Shown: positions 9,700-18,566, numbered from the stretch's first letter. The stretch: 64,000 nucleotides of DNA from JACDER01 sp963842575 (GCA_963842575.1 CAWJGS010000002.1:1-64000); one strand, 5' to 3'. Numbers and translations are program-made. Notes: generated by a model from the letters alone, not told the origin.

Positions 9700-10036
9700 A
9701 GTCCCCCGTCCCTGCGAGCGGATGCTGCACGGCAGGCCGGGGATCCCCCTCGCCTTCTTGATCTTCGCCGTGCTCGAACACGACGGGCTGGCGACGCTCA
9801 ACTGGCCGTACCGGCAGCGCCGCGAACTGCTCGAGGAGCTCAACCTGCACGGCTCGCATTGGGACACGGCGATGGCGTTCGAGGACGGGGACCGGCTTTT
9901 CCAGTCCTTGCGAGACCTCGGCCTCGAAGGAGTCGTAGCCAAGAAGCTCTCGCACCACTATCGACCAGGCGAGCGGCTATGGGTGAAGGTCAAGAATCGG
10001 GACTACTGGCGACTGCCGTCCGAGCGAGAGGCTGTC
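9700..10036 (+). pseudogene. ATP-dependent DNA ligase relic 2
   Basis: Fuller version of the relics at 4824 and 6497: CERMLHGRPGIPLAFLIF, VLEHDG, RQRRELLEELNLHGSHWD, TAMAFEDGDRLFQ, GLEGVVAKKLSHHYRPGERL, WVKVKNRDYWRLP. It covers the last 110 or so residues of the adenylation domain. There is no KxDG lysine and no OB-fold domain, so it cannot be active. By eye it is roughly three quarters identical in DNA to relic 1b, so the two are diverged copies, not a recent duplicate. The intact ligase at 34080 belongs to a different subgroup. Confidence 0.65.
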
Positions 10037-10253
10037 CGGAAACCGCGCCGGACGCCCTCGATGTTGGCAACGCGGTAGCGGGTCCCTCGCACGGCATCCA
10101 TGGCCTTTTGTTCAGGTCTCACGGACCCGGTGCTCGCGTGGGTGTTTACAAGCCGCGTTTCTTCGCTGCAACGAAGTCGTACGTGCGGCAACAAACTGCG
10201 GTCAAGCCCCTCTCGGGGAGCGGCCACTCTTCGGGACCAGGAGGTCACCAGGT

Positions 10254-10783
10254 ATGAAGAAGTTCACAGTGCTACTCGCCGTTCTCGCGGCGAGCGTAGG
10301 AACCGGCGTCGCCCTGGCGGCTACGCCGCAGGGCAAGCTGACGGGAGGGGCGCTGGTCGATGCACAAGGCCCGCTCTGGGTCGCGTCGAGTTCGGCGCGC
10401 CTGTCGTCGACGGCGGCACCAGCTATGTCGGCCTCGAGAACGACCAGTCCGGGGTCTGCACGGGCGACTCGGGCACCGTCAAGGTCCGCCTGTTCGACGA
10501 TGCCTTCCACAACGTGCTGTGCGCCCATTTTGTTCTGCACTCGGGCGACAGCGGCAACCCGAAGATGCGCTTCCTGTACCAGAGCGCAGCCGGGGCATGG
10601 ACGGTCGTCAGGATCGTGGACAACGGCTCGCCCGGCACGAACGACACCATTGCCTTCGGGTTCGTCACCAGCCTGGCCGACGGGATCGAGTGGGTGAACA
10701 AGGGCGCGCTTGGATCGGGACACCCGTTCACTGCGTGGGGCTTCACCACCATCGAAGAGGGCAACTTCACCATCAACGCGTAG
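10254..10783 (+). pseudogene. small secreted protein, GTSYVG/CAHF family (copy 1), one frameshift
   Basis: About 175 residues. The ATG at 10254 (GGAGGTCACC upstream) opens the signal peptide MKKFTVLLAVLAASVG...ALA, followed by TPQGKLTGGAL. A shift near 10380 moves the rest to another frame: VVDGGTSYVGLENDQSG, CTGDSG, CAHFVLHSGDSGNPKMRF, then a Thr-rich end FTTIEEGNFTINA. Paralogues at 16471 and 17219 share the same order of motifs. The paired Cys residues suggest disulphides and an extracytoplasmic site. No known family comes to mind. The strong hairpin at 10793 ends the transcript. Confidence 0.65.
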
Positions 10784-10792
10784 AGCGACGAG

Positions 10793-10826
10793 GGGTGGGC
10801 CGGGGGCAAAGACCCGCCCGCCACCC
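10793..10826 (+). terminator. terminator-like hairpin after the 10254 gene
   Basis: GGGTGG (10793-10798) pairs with CCACCC (10821-10826) and CGGG with CCCG inside, leaving a short AT-containing loop. It begins nine bases after the stop codon. Confidence 0.5.
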
Positions 10827-11118
10827 GCACGCTCCCGCCCGACGAGATCTCGGTTCTTGGCATGCGCGCGGATTTCGCGCTCTGGCCATTGCGAGAGGGC
10901 GCAGCAACACGGCTGGAGCGGGGCGGATCTTCGACCGCGATCAGGAGCAGAAGCGCGAGCGCGTCGGCTAGAGCGATCGGCTTTGGCAGATGGCGGGCCG
11001 CTGTCTCAGCCGAGAGCAGTGACCGCGTTCGATCGAGCGTTGGAAATGTGCGTGCGGCGAGCCCTTCGGCAAGAGCGATGTCGCAGACAGAGGAAAAGCT
11101 CGGTGCGACCCGGGGAGC
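10827..11118. other. spacer with no supported gene
   Basis: Roughly 290 bases between two convergent secreted-protein genes. Frames are open on both strands because the DNA is GC rich, but none has a start with a ribosome site or a recognisable sequence. It contains CTGGAGCGGGGCG, also seen at 6427 in another spacer. Confidence 0.4.
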
Positions 11119-11146
11119 GGAGCGGGGGCTCGAAAGCCCCCGCTCC
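11119..11146 (-). terminator. strong terminator hairpin of the second fibre-like gene
   Basis: GGAGCGGGGGCT and AGCCCCCGCTCC form a perfect 12-bp stem closed by the tetraloop CGAA. It lies 24 bases past the minus-strand stop at 11170. Confidence 0.75.
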
Positions 11147-11169
11147 TGCTGAACTCAACGACCACTCGC

Positions 11170-12333
11170 TTACTTCTGCGCTGGTCGAGCAGCAGTCCTG
11201 AACTTCGGCTGCGTTCCGGGCTTCATCTCCGGCAGCACGACCACGCTCTTGGACAGCGGCTGGCCGTACAGCTCCGGGTGGATGTAGCGGCCGTCTGCGG
11301 AGCCCTGCTTGGGAACGACGACCTGGATGCGGTGCGCGTTCGCGTACGCGGTCGTGCCGGATGCCGGTCACCTGCCAGGAGACCTTGACGTTCGCCTTGC
11401 TCGGTGCGGAGCGGAACCGGTTGCTGGCGATCTCCCCGCGATCGACGGACGAGCTGCGCCATCTCGCCGATCACCGTCAGCTGGTAGCGGAAGTCGCGGT
11501 TCAGCGCCTCGAAGTAGGCCGGCAGCGTCACCGTCGGCGAGACCCGTCGCGGTCGTACACGTTGCCGTCGTAGACATTCTTCATGTCCGGCGACTCGACG
11601 AACGAGTGCGGCAGGTATTGGTGCTCCGGGTCGAGCGGATGGTCGATCTTGAACGAGCCCGCCGACTTGCTCAGCGTGCCGGCGACCGCGACGTTCCCTG
11701 GGAGAATATCCGGCGAAGCCGGTCGTCAACTCGCCGACCACGCCCTTGCCCGCAGGGCTGGACCCGTACACGCCCCACCCTGAGCCCGCGTGCGAACCCC
11801 ACACGCCGACCCCGAACACGCCGGTGCCATTGTCACCCCGCGCACAGCCGCCGAGCCGGAACCGGGCGAGGTCGAGCCGATCGTGCCGAGGACACCGGCC
11901 GCATTGGTGGCGGTCGAAGCTGACTCGCCTGAGACACCCGACCCCCTCACCGCCGGCGAAGCCGCGTACGCCAGCGCCCGTCGCAGCACTGCTGCTGGCG
12001 AGGCCGTATACACCAGCGGCGTCTGGTTGGGTGGATTCCGTCTCCCCCCAAACACCGTAGTTCACGCCGGCAGGCCCACCGAGATTCGCTCCGACGACGC
12101 CGACGCCGCTTCCGGGCACTTCCCCCGAGAGCGCGATCGCGCCGGGAGTCGGGTCGCTGATCTGCAGCCCGAAGCGCCCGGTGGTTCTCAATGCCGTCGC
12201 CGCCGTCGCCGAGTTCGTGGTGATGCCCAGAATCAGCGGGTCGCCGTTGGCCGAGCCCGCGCTCGGGATCAGGACGAGCGCACTCGCCGCCGCCCCTGCG
12301 AGCGCCGTAGATGAATGCCCGTTTGCGGAGCAT
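11170..12333 (-). pseudogene. secreted fibre-like protein (copy 2), several frameshifts
   Basis: About 387 residues when joined; ATG at 12333 with AAGGAGG upstream. Signal peptide, then GDPLILGITTNSATAATAL, the counterpart of NFILGQANTATATTSL in copy 1. A Gly/Ala/Val-rich stretch follows (GSGVGVVGANLGGPAGV, NYGVWGETES, GVWGSHAGSGWGVYGSS) and the same C-terminal domain: DHPLDPEHQYLPHSFVES, VTLPAYFEALNRDFRYQLTV, VSWQVTGIRHD. The end, in the last frame, is ELYGQPLSKSVVVLPEMKPG before TAA at 11170. At least five shifts. It is shorter than copy 1 and lacks the GIGTTSP segment. Function unknown; a surface fibre is the best guess. Confidence 0.65.
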
Positions 12334-12436
12334 GTCTCCTCCTTCTCTTTGCGGCACCGCCATTGGGTGCCGGTTCGCTCCTAGCGGACCACACTTCGGG
12401 GGACGCGACAAGCCGCATGAGTGGGGACCTGCGCGA

Positions 12437-12452
12437 ACGCTCCGCGATAGCC
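12437..12452 (+). repeat. 16-bp dispersed repeat, copy 2
   Basis: ACGCTCCGCGATAGCC, in the spacer upstream of the second fibre-like gene; followed by accgggcc as in copy 1. Confidence 0.6.
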
Positions 12453-12493
12453 ACCGGGCCGCCCAAAAGAACCCGGGGCCGGCTTGCCGGGCG

Positions 12494-12529
12494 CAGTGTG
12501 GAGGGCGCTGATTCGCGCCCTCCACACTG
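12494..12529 (-). terminator. strong terminator hairpin of the 12552-14198 gene
   Basis: CAGTGTGGAGGGCG and CGCCCTCCACACTG form a perfect 14-bp stem with an 8-base loop, 22 bases past the minus-strand stop. Confidence 0.75.
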
Positions 12530-12551
12530 GGGTCGTTGACTTGGCCTTGAT

Positions 12552-14198
12552 TCAGGCCGGACAGGGGTTCGAGCCGAGAACGCTCCGGAAGTTGTTCGTG
12601 CGCGGGATCGCGCCCGCCGTCGTCGGATACACGGAGAAGAGCAGCGATCCGAACTCGGCTGCCGAGTTTCCGCCGAACGTGTTGGTCGTTCCCGGGATGT
12701 ACGGGCCGCCCCAGCTGCCAGACGCACTGGCCGCCCGCCGCCCGGTCGAGTAGAACGGATAGAAGTTGGAGCCAGGCGGCGGGTTGACGCAGCCTGCGCC
12801 GGTCGTGCGGTTGCAGTTCCCGCCGAAGTCGGCCGCCTCGATCCGCGGCAGGTCGGCCTCGAACGCGACGCGGCTGTAGTTCTGCGTCCCGTTGAACACC
12901 GGACTCGTAAAGAGCACTGGAGGACGGGTGGACTGCAGCGTCCTGGCTCGCACTCGAGAACGTCCCCGGCCAGGTCGTCTGATAGCTGACTCCATCGAAG
13001 TCGTTGTCCGTTGATAAACAGCCTCCGATCTTCACCTTCGCAGCGAGCGATCCCTTGAAGGGCGGAGCGAAGCAGTAGCTGTCGTCGTCGTCGAGCGTCG
13101 AGTCGCCTACGCCGGGGCTGGTGCAGTCCCCGCCCTGGCCGGTGACGGCGTTGCAGTACTCGAAGTGACCGATCTCGTCCGAAGGCGACGTTGTACGTGT
13201 GCGCGGCCCAGATGACGCGGGTGTCCTCGCTCGAGAGGTCGCGTAAGCCGGGTGCCAGGCGTGCGGCGTCTCGCTGCACTGGCTCGCCGAGGGGTCGTAG
13301 TCCACGGTCGCGAAACCGTTCGCGATGCTGGCTGTCATCGATCCCGACTGCCCCTTCGTGAGGTCGTTGAGGATCGCGGTCAGCCCCGCTTGCGTGTCGT
13401 GGATGTCGACGGTGACCGTGTCGCCTGGCTGCATCATCAGCACCTTGGACGCGGTCGGCGTGAACGTCGCATTCGGTCTGCCCGAGCGGGTCTGGCGGAC
13501 CAGACCGGCTTGCCGCTCCTCGTGATGAACGCGAAGTTGGCGGGCTCGATGCCCACAGTGTCCAGGCAGTCCTCGTTGTTCGAGACGCCGTTGTTCTGGT
13601 TCAGGTTCAGCTGGAACATGGCGACGGCCGCGCACCACTTCTGCGGGTCGCAGCTGACGCCCGGCGGCCATTTCACCCAGCCGGGCGGGTAGAACTGGAG
13701 CTCGAGGAAGCCCACTCCGGGGTGCTTACCGATGTACCCGGGCTGCGTGGGATCCGTGCCCGTGTAGATGTTGGAGTCGCTGTTCGGTGCGCACGGGACA
13801 TTTGCGCCCGCCAGGGTGCTCCCGCCCGGGTTCGGCCCGGACTGGTCCTCGCAGAGCGCCATCCCGAACCAGAACGCGATCCGGTCCTGGAAGGTGAAGG
13901 TACCGCCGCTGCCGTCCTGCTTCGGGAGCGTGGGCGGCTCGACTGGGAGACTCAGGCGATAGAGGGTGCTGTTACCCGAGCCCGGTGTGTTCGAGTAGAA
14001 GAGCACCGAGGGCTCGTCGTGCCCGATGTAATCGCTCTCGTAGTTGTAGACCTCCGCCGGCTCCGCACACAGCGGGCCGTTGGCGTCGCAATTCAGCTGC
14101 CGGCTCGCCGCACTCTGCGACGACGATGCAGCCGGTAGAAACACCAGCGCCACCAAAAGCGCTCCCAGAGCCGGGAGAAGCAAAGACATCCGCTTCAT
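12552..14198 (-). pseudogene. large secreted protein of unknown function, frameshifted
   Basis: About 548 residues when joined. ATG at 14198 with AAAGGAGA upstream; signal peptide LLLPALGALLVALVFLPA. The mature part has many Cys residues and reads YIGHDEPSVLFYSNTPGSGN, FQDRIAFWFGMALCEDQSGP, GYIGKHPGVGFLELQFYPPG, NNEDCLDTVGIEPANFAF; a second frame (from about 13495) gives QPGDTVTVDIHDTQAGLTAI and DEIGHFEYCNAVTGQGGDC; the last (from about 12930) gives YSRVAFEADLPRIEAADFGG and ends SVLGSNPCPA. I have no family name for it; proteins with this opening are, as I recall, found in soil actinobacteria. DEIGHFEYC might be a metal site but that is only a guess. Confidence 0.65.
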
Positions 14199-14383
14199 GA
14201 TCGTCTCCTTTCAAAGGTTCCGATGCGGTGCTTCGTTACTCCGAGCATCACCTCCTCATGCGGCATCGAAGTCGGCTACAGCTTCCCGTCGCGGCTGGAA
14301 GTAAATCGGACCGGTCGTCGCCGCGCCTCTAGATTCGAGTGCCCTTCTCCAGCCACCGTGGAACGAGTGGCGGATCGGCGCGC

Positions 14384-14399
14384 ACGCTCCGCGATAGCC
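14384..14399 (+). repeat. 16-bp dispersed repeat, copy 3
   Basis: ACGCTCCGCGATAGCC, ending one base before the stop codon of the minus-strand phage-like gene at 14400. The 180 bases between here and the 14198 gene hold no other feature I can support. Confidence 0.6.
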
Positions 14400-15058
14400 T
14401 CAGTCGCCGGCGGTGAGCTCGTCGTAGTCGAGAACCTCACCGTTCGCACCCTGCTCGTCGGCCGCATCGGCGGCCCGCAAGGCGTCCTTGGAGTCTCTCG
14501 AAACGATCTCGTCTCCGCCAAACGCGGGGTGCTCACCCCTCGCACGCCGATCCTGTTCGATCTTGAACCACCAGTCGGGAACGGCATAAACGATCTTGTG
14601 CTCGTTGCTCACGCTCTGGTTGATGTCCTGCCGCGGCTTGCCATACAGCTGCGCGAGGAAGCTGTCACCGGCCGCGATTCGCGTCCGGTGATCGGGAAGC
14701 GCCCGCTCCCGGCAACTCGGGCACGTAGTCAGCGCCTCGAGCGCATCACGGTAAACCGCCTTCACCTTCTCGTAGAAGTCGGGGTCGGTCTCGAACTGCT
14801 CGCGCAGCCTCTCGCGTCCCTCACGGATCTGCTGCTGCTCGTTTTTCGAGAGAGAACGCCGCGCGATAGCCGACTTCGGCCACCCTTTCGCCCAGCTTCC
14901 ACGGGATCGAACCCGCGTGAAGAGTGGACGAGGCAATGCTCGCCATCGACAAGCACTGTTGATGCGCACGGCTTTCCGGCCTTGGTCGTGCCCTTGCAAG
15001 AGGGCTTCGCGTTGGTAACCGTAGCCTTCGCTTCGTGCTCTTTGTGTGCTTTGCTCAC
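14400..15058 (-). pseudogene. phage- or plasmid-type protein with N-terminal zinc-knuckle-like motif, one frameshift
   Basis: About 219 residues from a GTG at 15058 (GAGAGAAG upstream). The N-terminal part has PSCKGTTKAGKPCASTV and GEHCLVHS, the C...G.PC...C..H pattern often found in small proteins of phages and integrated elements, and continues DPVEAGRKGG. After a shift near 14890 the helical rest reads KNEQQQIREGRERLREQFET, YRDALEALTTCPSCRE (a second Cys pair) and KIVYAVPDWWFKIEQDRRA. It may be related to small terminase or DNA-packaging proteins but I cannot establish that. A tRNA-Gly 3' fragment lies 300 bases upstream, consistent with an integrated element. Confidence 0.45.
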
Positions 15059-15349
15059 GCTTCTCTCGCTCCAATCGCGTCGCGCTTTCGAATCTTTCTG
15101 AACGGTACGAACCGGCCCGGAGGGGGCTGATCGGACGCTGGCGGCGGAAGAGCCGACGCGCTCACGAAGGCTCTTCGCCAAGGCGTCGGAAGGTCCGGCT
15201 GGTTGACCGCCGCGAGCGCGCGGTAACGCTCGACCCGCACGCGCCCCACCTCGTTTCGGCCAAAGAGAGGGGTAACGGAGGGGCAAATCCTGATCCTGAG
15301 CCCGAGCGGCAAGTAGTCGATTTGCAGGCTGTTCGTGCAGGAGGTAACA

Positions 15350-15413
15350 AGCGGTAAGAGACGGGATGCAGTTCCCAAGCTGAGGGTCGCGGGTTCGAAC
15401 CCCGTCGTCCGCT
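15350..15413 (+). other. tRNA-Gly(CCC) 3' fragment, possible attachment-site remnant
   Basis: TTCCCAAGCTG followed by GCGGGTTCGAACCCCGT and CGTCCGCTC is the anticodon loop (CCC), T-arm and acceptor strand of a tRNA-Gly. The 5' acceptor strand (GCGGACG expected) is absent, the D-arm is only vaguely visible, and the anticodon stem has lost one base (CAG-TTCCCAAGCTG). So it is not a working tRNA. Integrases often use tRNA 3' ends, and the phage-like gene is next door. Confidence 0.5.
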
Positions 15414-15541
15414 CTGAAACCCACTACCGCATGGCCTAGCATCCCCGGATCGCTTCCACGCTGCAGCCGGGCACGTACGAAGGCCGCAACGCAACACTTC
15501 CCTATGCGGTCGAGCCGCGAGACGGCGCGGACAGTCTCCTC

Positions 15542-16201
15542 GTGGCATTCCCGAAGCTCCGCTCAGGCGCGGCGAGGCCGCCCGTAGGGCTGCAACGCTT
15601 CCTGCGCAGGATACGCGCTCACCGCCTCTATCTCGGTTCCGACGTATACACGTTTATCGGGCCGCAGCGGCGCATGCATGGGCTCCATGCCGCCCTCGAG
15701 CTGCTCGCACGGGAGGTCCATTCGCTTGGCGTCATGCGGGAGCGCGTCGTCTGCATTGGCACGAGCATGGGCGCCGTGTGCGCCATGGTGGGCGGCTTCC
15801 TGTACGGCGCGGGACGAATCGTCGTCGGGGCGGCTCCGATTCGTTGCGGAACGGCACTCGAATACGTCGCCGGAACGAAGTCGCGCCACAAGGCCGCTGC
15901 GCCGGAGCTCCTTGCTCTCGCTGCGGCTCCGGGTGGTAGCGCTCCAGTTGACTTTCTGGACGGCTGGATCCTCGATCTCGCGCTTCGCAGCACGTCGCGC
16001 TGTCGGATCGACCTGCTCACCAGCTCGACCGACTTCGTGGGCGAGTCGACGCACGAGTTCGCCCGCGTCGCGGGAGCCAATCCGCTGCTCGACATCCACG
16101 TGCACACGGTCGAGTACGGCAAGCATGGCGGTGTCGGCGAAGCGTTCTTCCCGTTTCTACGGAACCTGCTGGCCAAACAGCCTCGTACACTTCAGGTGTG
16201 A
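15542..16201 (+). CDS. alpha/beta hydrolase-fold protein, possibly 5'-truncated
   Basis: 219 residues from a GTG at 15542. The core shows an elbow of the GxSxG type, RVVCIGTSMGAVCAMVGGF, preceded by HRLYLGSDVYTFIGPQRRMH and followed by GRIVVGAAPIR. This resembles the Asp2/acyl-esterase-like hydrolases found beside glycosyltransferases. A possible acid is in DLLTSSTDFVGE and a histidine in VHTVEYGKHGGVG. The frame stays open 100 bases further upstream (to a TAG at 15437) and that part, LPYAVEPRDGADSLLVAFPK, looks like genuine protein without a start codon. The original 5' end was therefore probably lost at the tRNA-fragment junction. Substrate unknown. Confidence 0.6.
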   Translation: MAFPKLRSGAARPPVGLQRFLRRIRAHRLYLGSDVYTFIGPQRRMHGLHAALELLAREVHSLGVMRERVVCIGTSMGAVCAMVGGFLYGAGRIVVGAAPIRCGTALEYVAGTKSRHKAAAPELLALAAAPGGSAPVDFLDGWILDLALRSTSRCRIDLLTSSTDFVGESTHEFARVAGANPLLDIHVHTVEYGKHGGVGEAFFPFLRNLLAKQPRTLQV

Positions 16202-16470
16202 GGCGACCTCCGGCCAAGCCGCTCACGGCTAGGTCTCTTCGGCAGCGCTGTTGCCCGGAGTAGCTAGGACCTGTCGCCCGACGAGCAGGGCCGTTGGGGC
16301 TTTCCCCGGGACATCGAGAAGCACCGGGAAGCCGTTGAGAACCTCAGGAAGGCGGCGTAAGGGAGCCCGTGCTCGATAAGTCGTCTTCCGACTACTGAGC
16401 GGTGTTTTGACCAGCCCTGCGTTTGGCTGGGCTCAGAGCCGCTTGGTCGCGGAGGGGCTAAGGGCGCCTC
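16202..16470. other. spacer with a short unidentified C-terminal relic and a weak hairpin
   Basis: Around 16276-16361 one plus-strand frame reads DEQGRWGFPRDIEKHREAVE and ends NLRKAA then TAA; it has no start and may be the tail of a lost gene. CCAGCC (16411) and GGCTGG (16425) can form a 6-bp stem that might end either neighbouring transcript. Confidence 0.35.
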
Positions 16471-17026
16471 CTACGCGTGCACCTGGTAGTCGCTGTTGAA
16501 ACTTATGGGGTCAGGCAACAAGGTCAGGGACATCCACCCGGAAGGATTGCCGGAACCGATTGCTCCGAGGTTCACCCACGACTGGGCCTCGGCAAGCGAG
16601 TTCACAATTCCGAACGAGACAAGGTCCAGGCGATTGACCTGCCGGGTTCGGGATGCCGTTGTCGACGACCTTGATGACGTTGTAGCTCGGCCCGCTTCCG
16701 TATGCGAAGCGCATTTTCGGGCTTCCCGCATTGCAACACCGGGAGCTCGCCACGAAATGGGCGCAGACGACGTTGAAGGAGACAGCTTCGTTTATCAGGA
16801 CGCTGCCGATGTCGCCACTGCAGTTCCCGGAGCGGTCGTTTTCCTTGCCGACGTAGGACGTTCCTCCGTCGATCACAGTGGCTCCGAGCTCGAAATTAGT
16901 GCCCCCGTTGCGGAGCAGGCCCACGCCGGTCAGCGAACCCTGCGCAGGGTCCACGGCGGCGACGCTGGGAATTGCCAGCGTCGCGGCGAGCAGCGCGAGT
17001 GCTGCGAGCAGTGCGAACTTCTTCAT
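16471..17026 (-). pseudogene. small secreted protein, GTSYVG/CAHF family (copy 2), one frameshift
   Basis: About 184 residues. ATG at 17026 with AAGGAGG upstream; signal peptide MKKFALLAALALLAATLA ending near SVAA. Then DPAQGSLTGVGLL, VIDGGTSYVGKENDRSGN, CSGDIGSVLI, VVCAHFVASSRCCNAGSPKM and RFAYGSG. A shift near 16650 leads to VNRLDLVSFGIVNSLAEAQS and a tail ending SDYQVHA. It shares with copies 1 and 3 the order Gly-Leu-Thr-Gly, GTSYVG, CxGDxG, CAHF and PKMRF. The CC pair in CCNAG is shared with copy 3 but not copy 1. Confidence 0.65.
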
Positions 17027-17218
17027 CTTCTTCCTCCTTCAGTTGCCGCGATCACGGCGATACAACGCCGCGCGGCACGACCCTACGCCGATCCGGCACG
17101 CGATTCAAGCGTCAGGAGTGGAGAGCGTGGTGGCGGAGGGGGTGATTGGCGAGTTGGAGCGGGCGGCGAGCCGTGAAGCCCGCCGCCGCTGCAAGCCGCG
17201 AAAGCTCGGGCTATCCCG

Positions 17219-17731
17219 TTACGGGGCTACGGTGAAGCCGCCTGTCGCCGCGGCAAAATAGTGCCAGGGTCCTATACCGCATTGGCGGCTTTGGATTCCT
17301 CGATTCACACATTCCCGAGCCTGCTCCAACGTGCCCACCGTTGCGTCAACGTGCGCATAGGTGTCGAGCGTAGCGGTGTTATCAGTGATGCGAGTGATTC
17401 GGTACGAGGTGCCCTCCTGTACCGCGAAGCGCATCTTCGGCCTTCCGGCGTCACAACAGCCGGAAGCCGCGACGAAATGGGCGCAGACGACCGCGCGCGG
17501 GACTCCGTTGACGAGCACGCCCCCGGTATCACCGTCGCAGTTGCCCGAGAAGTCGTTTTCCGCGCCGACGTAGGACGTGCCTCCGTCTGTCACGGTGGGG
17601 AAGATTGTGTAGCTCGCGTATCCGGTCAGCGCGGATGCACCCGTCAAGTTCCCTTGCGCTGTATCGGCAGCGGCGATGCTCGGCACCGCCAGGGCCGTAG
17701 CGAGCAGCGCGAGTAGTGCGAATTTCCTCAT
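17219..17731 (-). CDS. small secreted protein, GTSYVG/CAHF family (copy 3), intact
   Basis: Intact, 170 residues, the reference copy of this family. ATG at 17731 with GAAGGAGGG upstream. The signal peptide MRKFALLALLATALAVPSIA is followed by DTAQGNLTGASALTGY, TVTDGGTSYVGAENDFSGN, CDGDTGGVLVNG, VCAHFVAASGCCDAGRPKM and RFAVQEGTSYRITRITDN. The C-terminal third (VNRGIQSRQCGIGPWHYF, then GGFTVAP) is specific. Seven or so Cys in the mature chain point to disulphides outside the cell. No catalytic pattern is evident. It stands about 190 bases upstream of copy 2 on the same strand, a tandem duplication. Confidence 0.75.
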   Translation of the reverse strand: MRKFALLALLATALAVPSIAAADTAQGNLTGASALTGYASYTIFPTVTDGGTSYVGAENDFSGNCDGDTGGVLVNGVPRAVVCAHFVAASGCCDAGRPKMRFAVQEGTSYRITRITDNTATLDTYAHVDATVGTLEQARECVNRGIQSRQCGIGPWHYFAAATGGFTVAP

Positions 17732-17889
17732 GTTCCCTCCTTCGTGGTGACCGCACCCGACAGCTTGGTCCGGGCGTCATGGGGAAGTCAAGCGTTGACC
17801 CGAGCGTCGCCTAGACGTTTTGCCCTTTGAGTGCGATGCTCGCGCTTCAACCACTTGCGGCTCAAACGACTAACGAGGAGGGCTCCTAC

Positions 17890-18566
17890 ATGGAGGTTCG
17901 CTTCAAGCTCACCAAATACCGCGTGGCGATGGCCGCGCTGTTCGTGCTGGCAGGCGTCGGTCTGGGCAACCTGCTCAGCCCGCTCGTCGGAAACGCCCTG
18001 GCGACGGTCGGCCAGACCGTGAACATTTCCGACCACTCGGCGTCGGCCTACTTCGCCAAGGTCGATTCGAACGGGGCGTTGAAGACGATCGGCACCCTGA
18101 CAGGCGGAAACGTCGCCATCTCCGCGCCACAGATCCCGCGTTCGGCTTCTCTGCACCCACCCACGAGAACCAGGGGTTGGAGCTTCAGGCCCCCGTAACG
18201 AACGCAACGCTCGCCTTCACTGGCTTTCGCGTCGCCAACCGGACAGCAAACCCGACCACGCTCAGCCTCTATCAGTACGGCCAGTCCACGGCGGCGGCCT
18301 GCTCGCAGAAGTCCCCGTCGAGGTTCCTGGGGGAGTTCGCGGTTCCCGCAGGGCAGACCGTGGACGAGCAGCTAACCACGCCGCTGGTCCTCAAACCCCT
18401 GAGCGGAGCCCCGTACTGGTGTCTCATGAGCTACTCGACGGGCAACTCAGGGGAGGCCTTCTACACGACGTACACCGGCTACGTGGTCTCAGGCAACTTC
18501 GTTCCTCCGGCCAAAGCGCCGCCGCCTGGATCGGTACCAAACCCGAACACCCACGCTACCGGCTGA
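17890..18566 (+). pseudogene. secreted protein, ISDHSASAYFAKV family (copy 2), frameshifted
   Basis: About 225 residues. ATG at 17890 with GAGGAGG upstream. The first 70 residues match the 9011 gene nearly residue for residue: MEVRFKLTKYRVAMAALFVL, AGVGLGNLLSPLVGNALATV, VNISDHSASAYFAKVDSNG. A shift between 18130 and 18180 precedes a second frame with APVTNATLAFTGFRVANRTA, TLSLYQYGQSTAAACSQKS, and YWCLMSYSTGNSG. The C-terminal half has the same beta-rich style and two-Cys layout as copy 1 but little identity. An 11-bp terminator follows. Confidence 0.65.

Noticed and set aside
15350..15413. Functional tRNA-Gly
   Set aside because: No 5' acceptor strand and a one-base loss in the anticodon stem.
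17100..17218. Inverted GCGGGC/GCCCGC repeats as a terminator between the two CAHF-family genes
   Set aside because: Only six base pairs with a long loop in a very GC-rich context; too weak to call.
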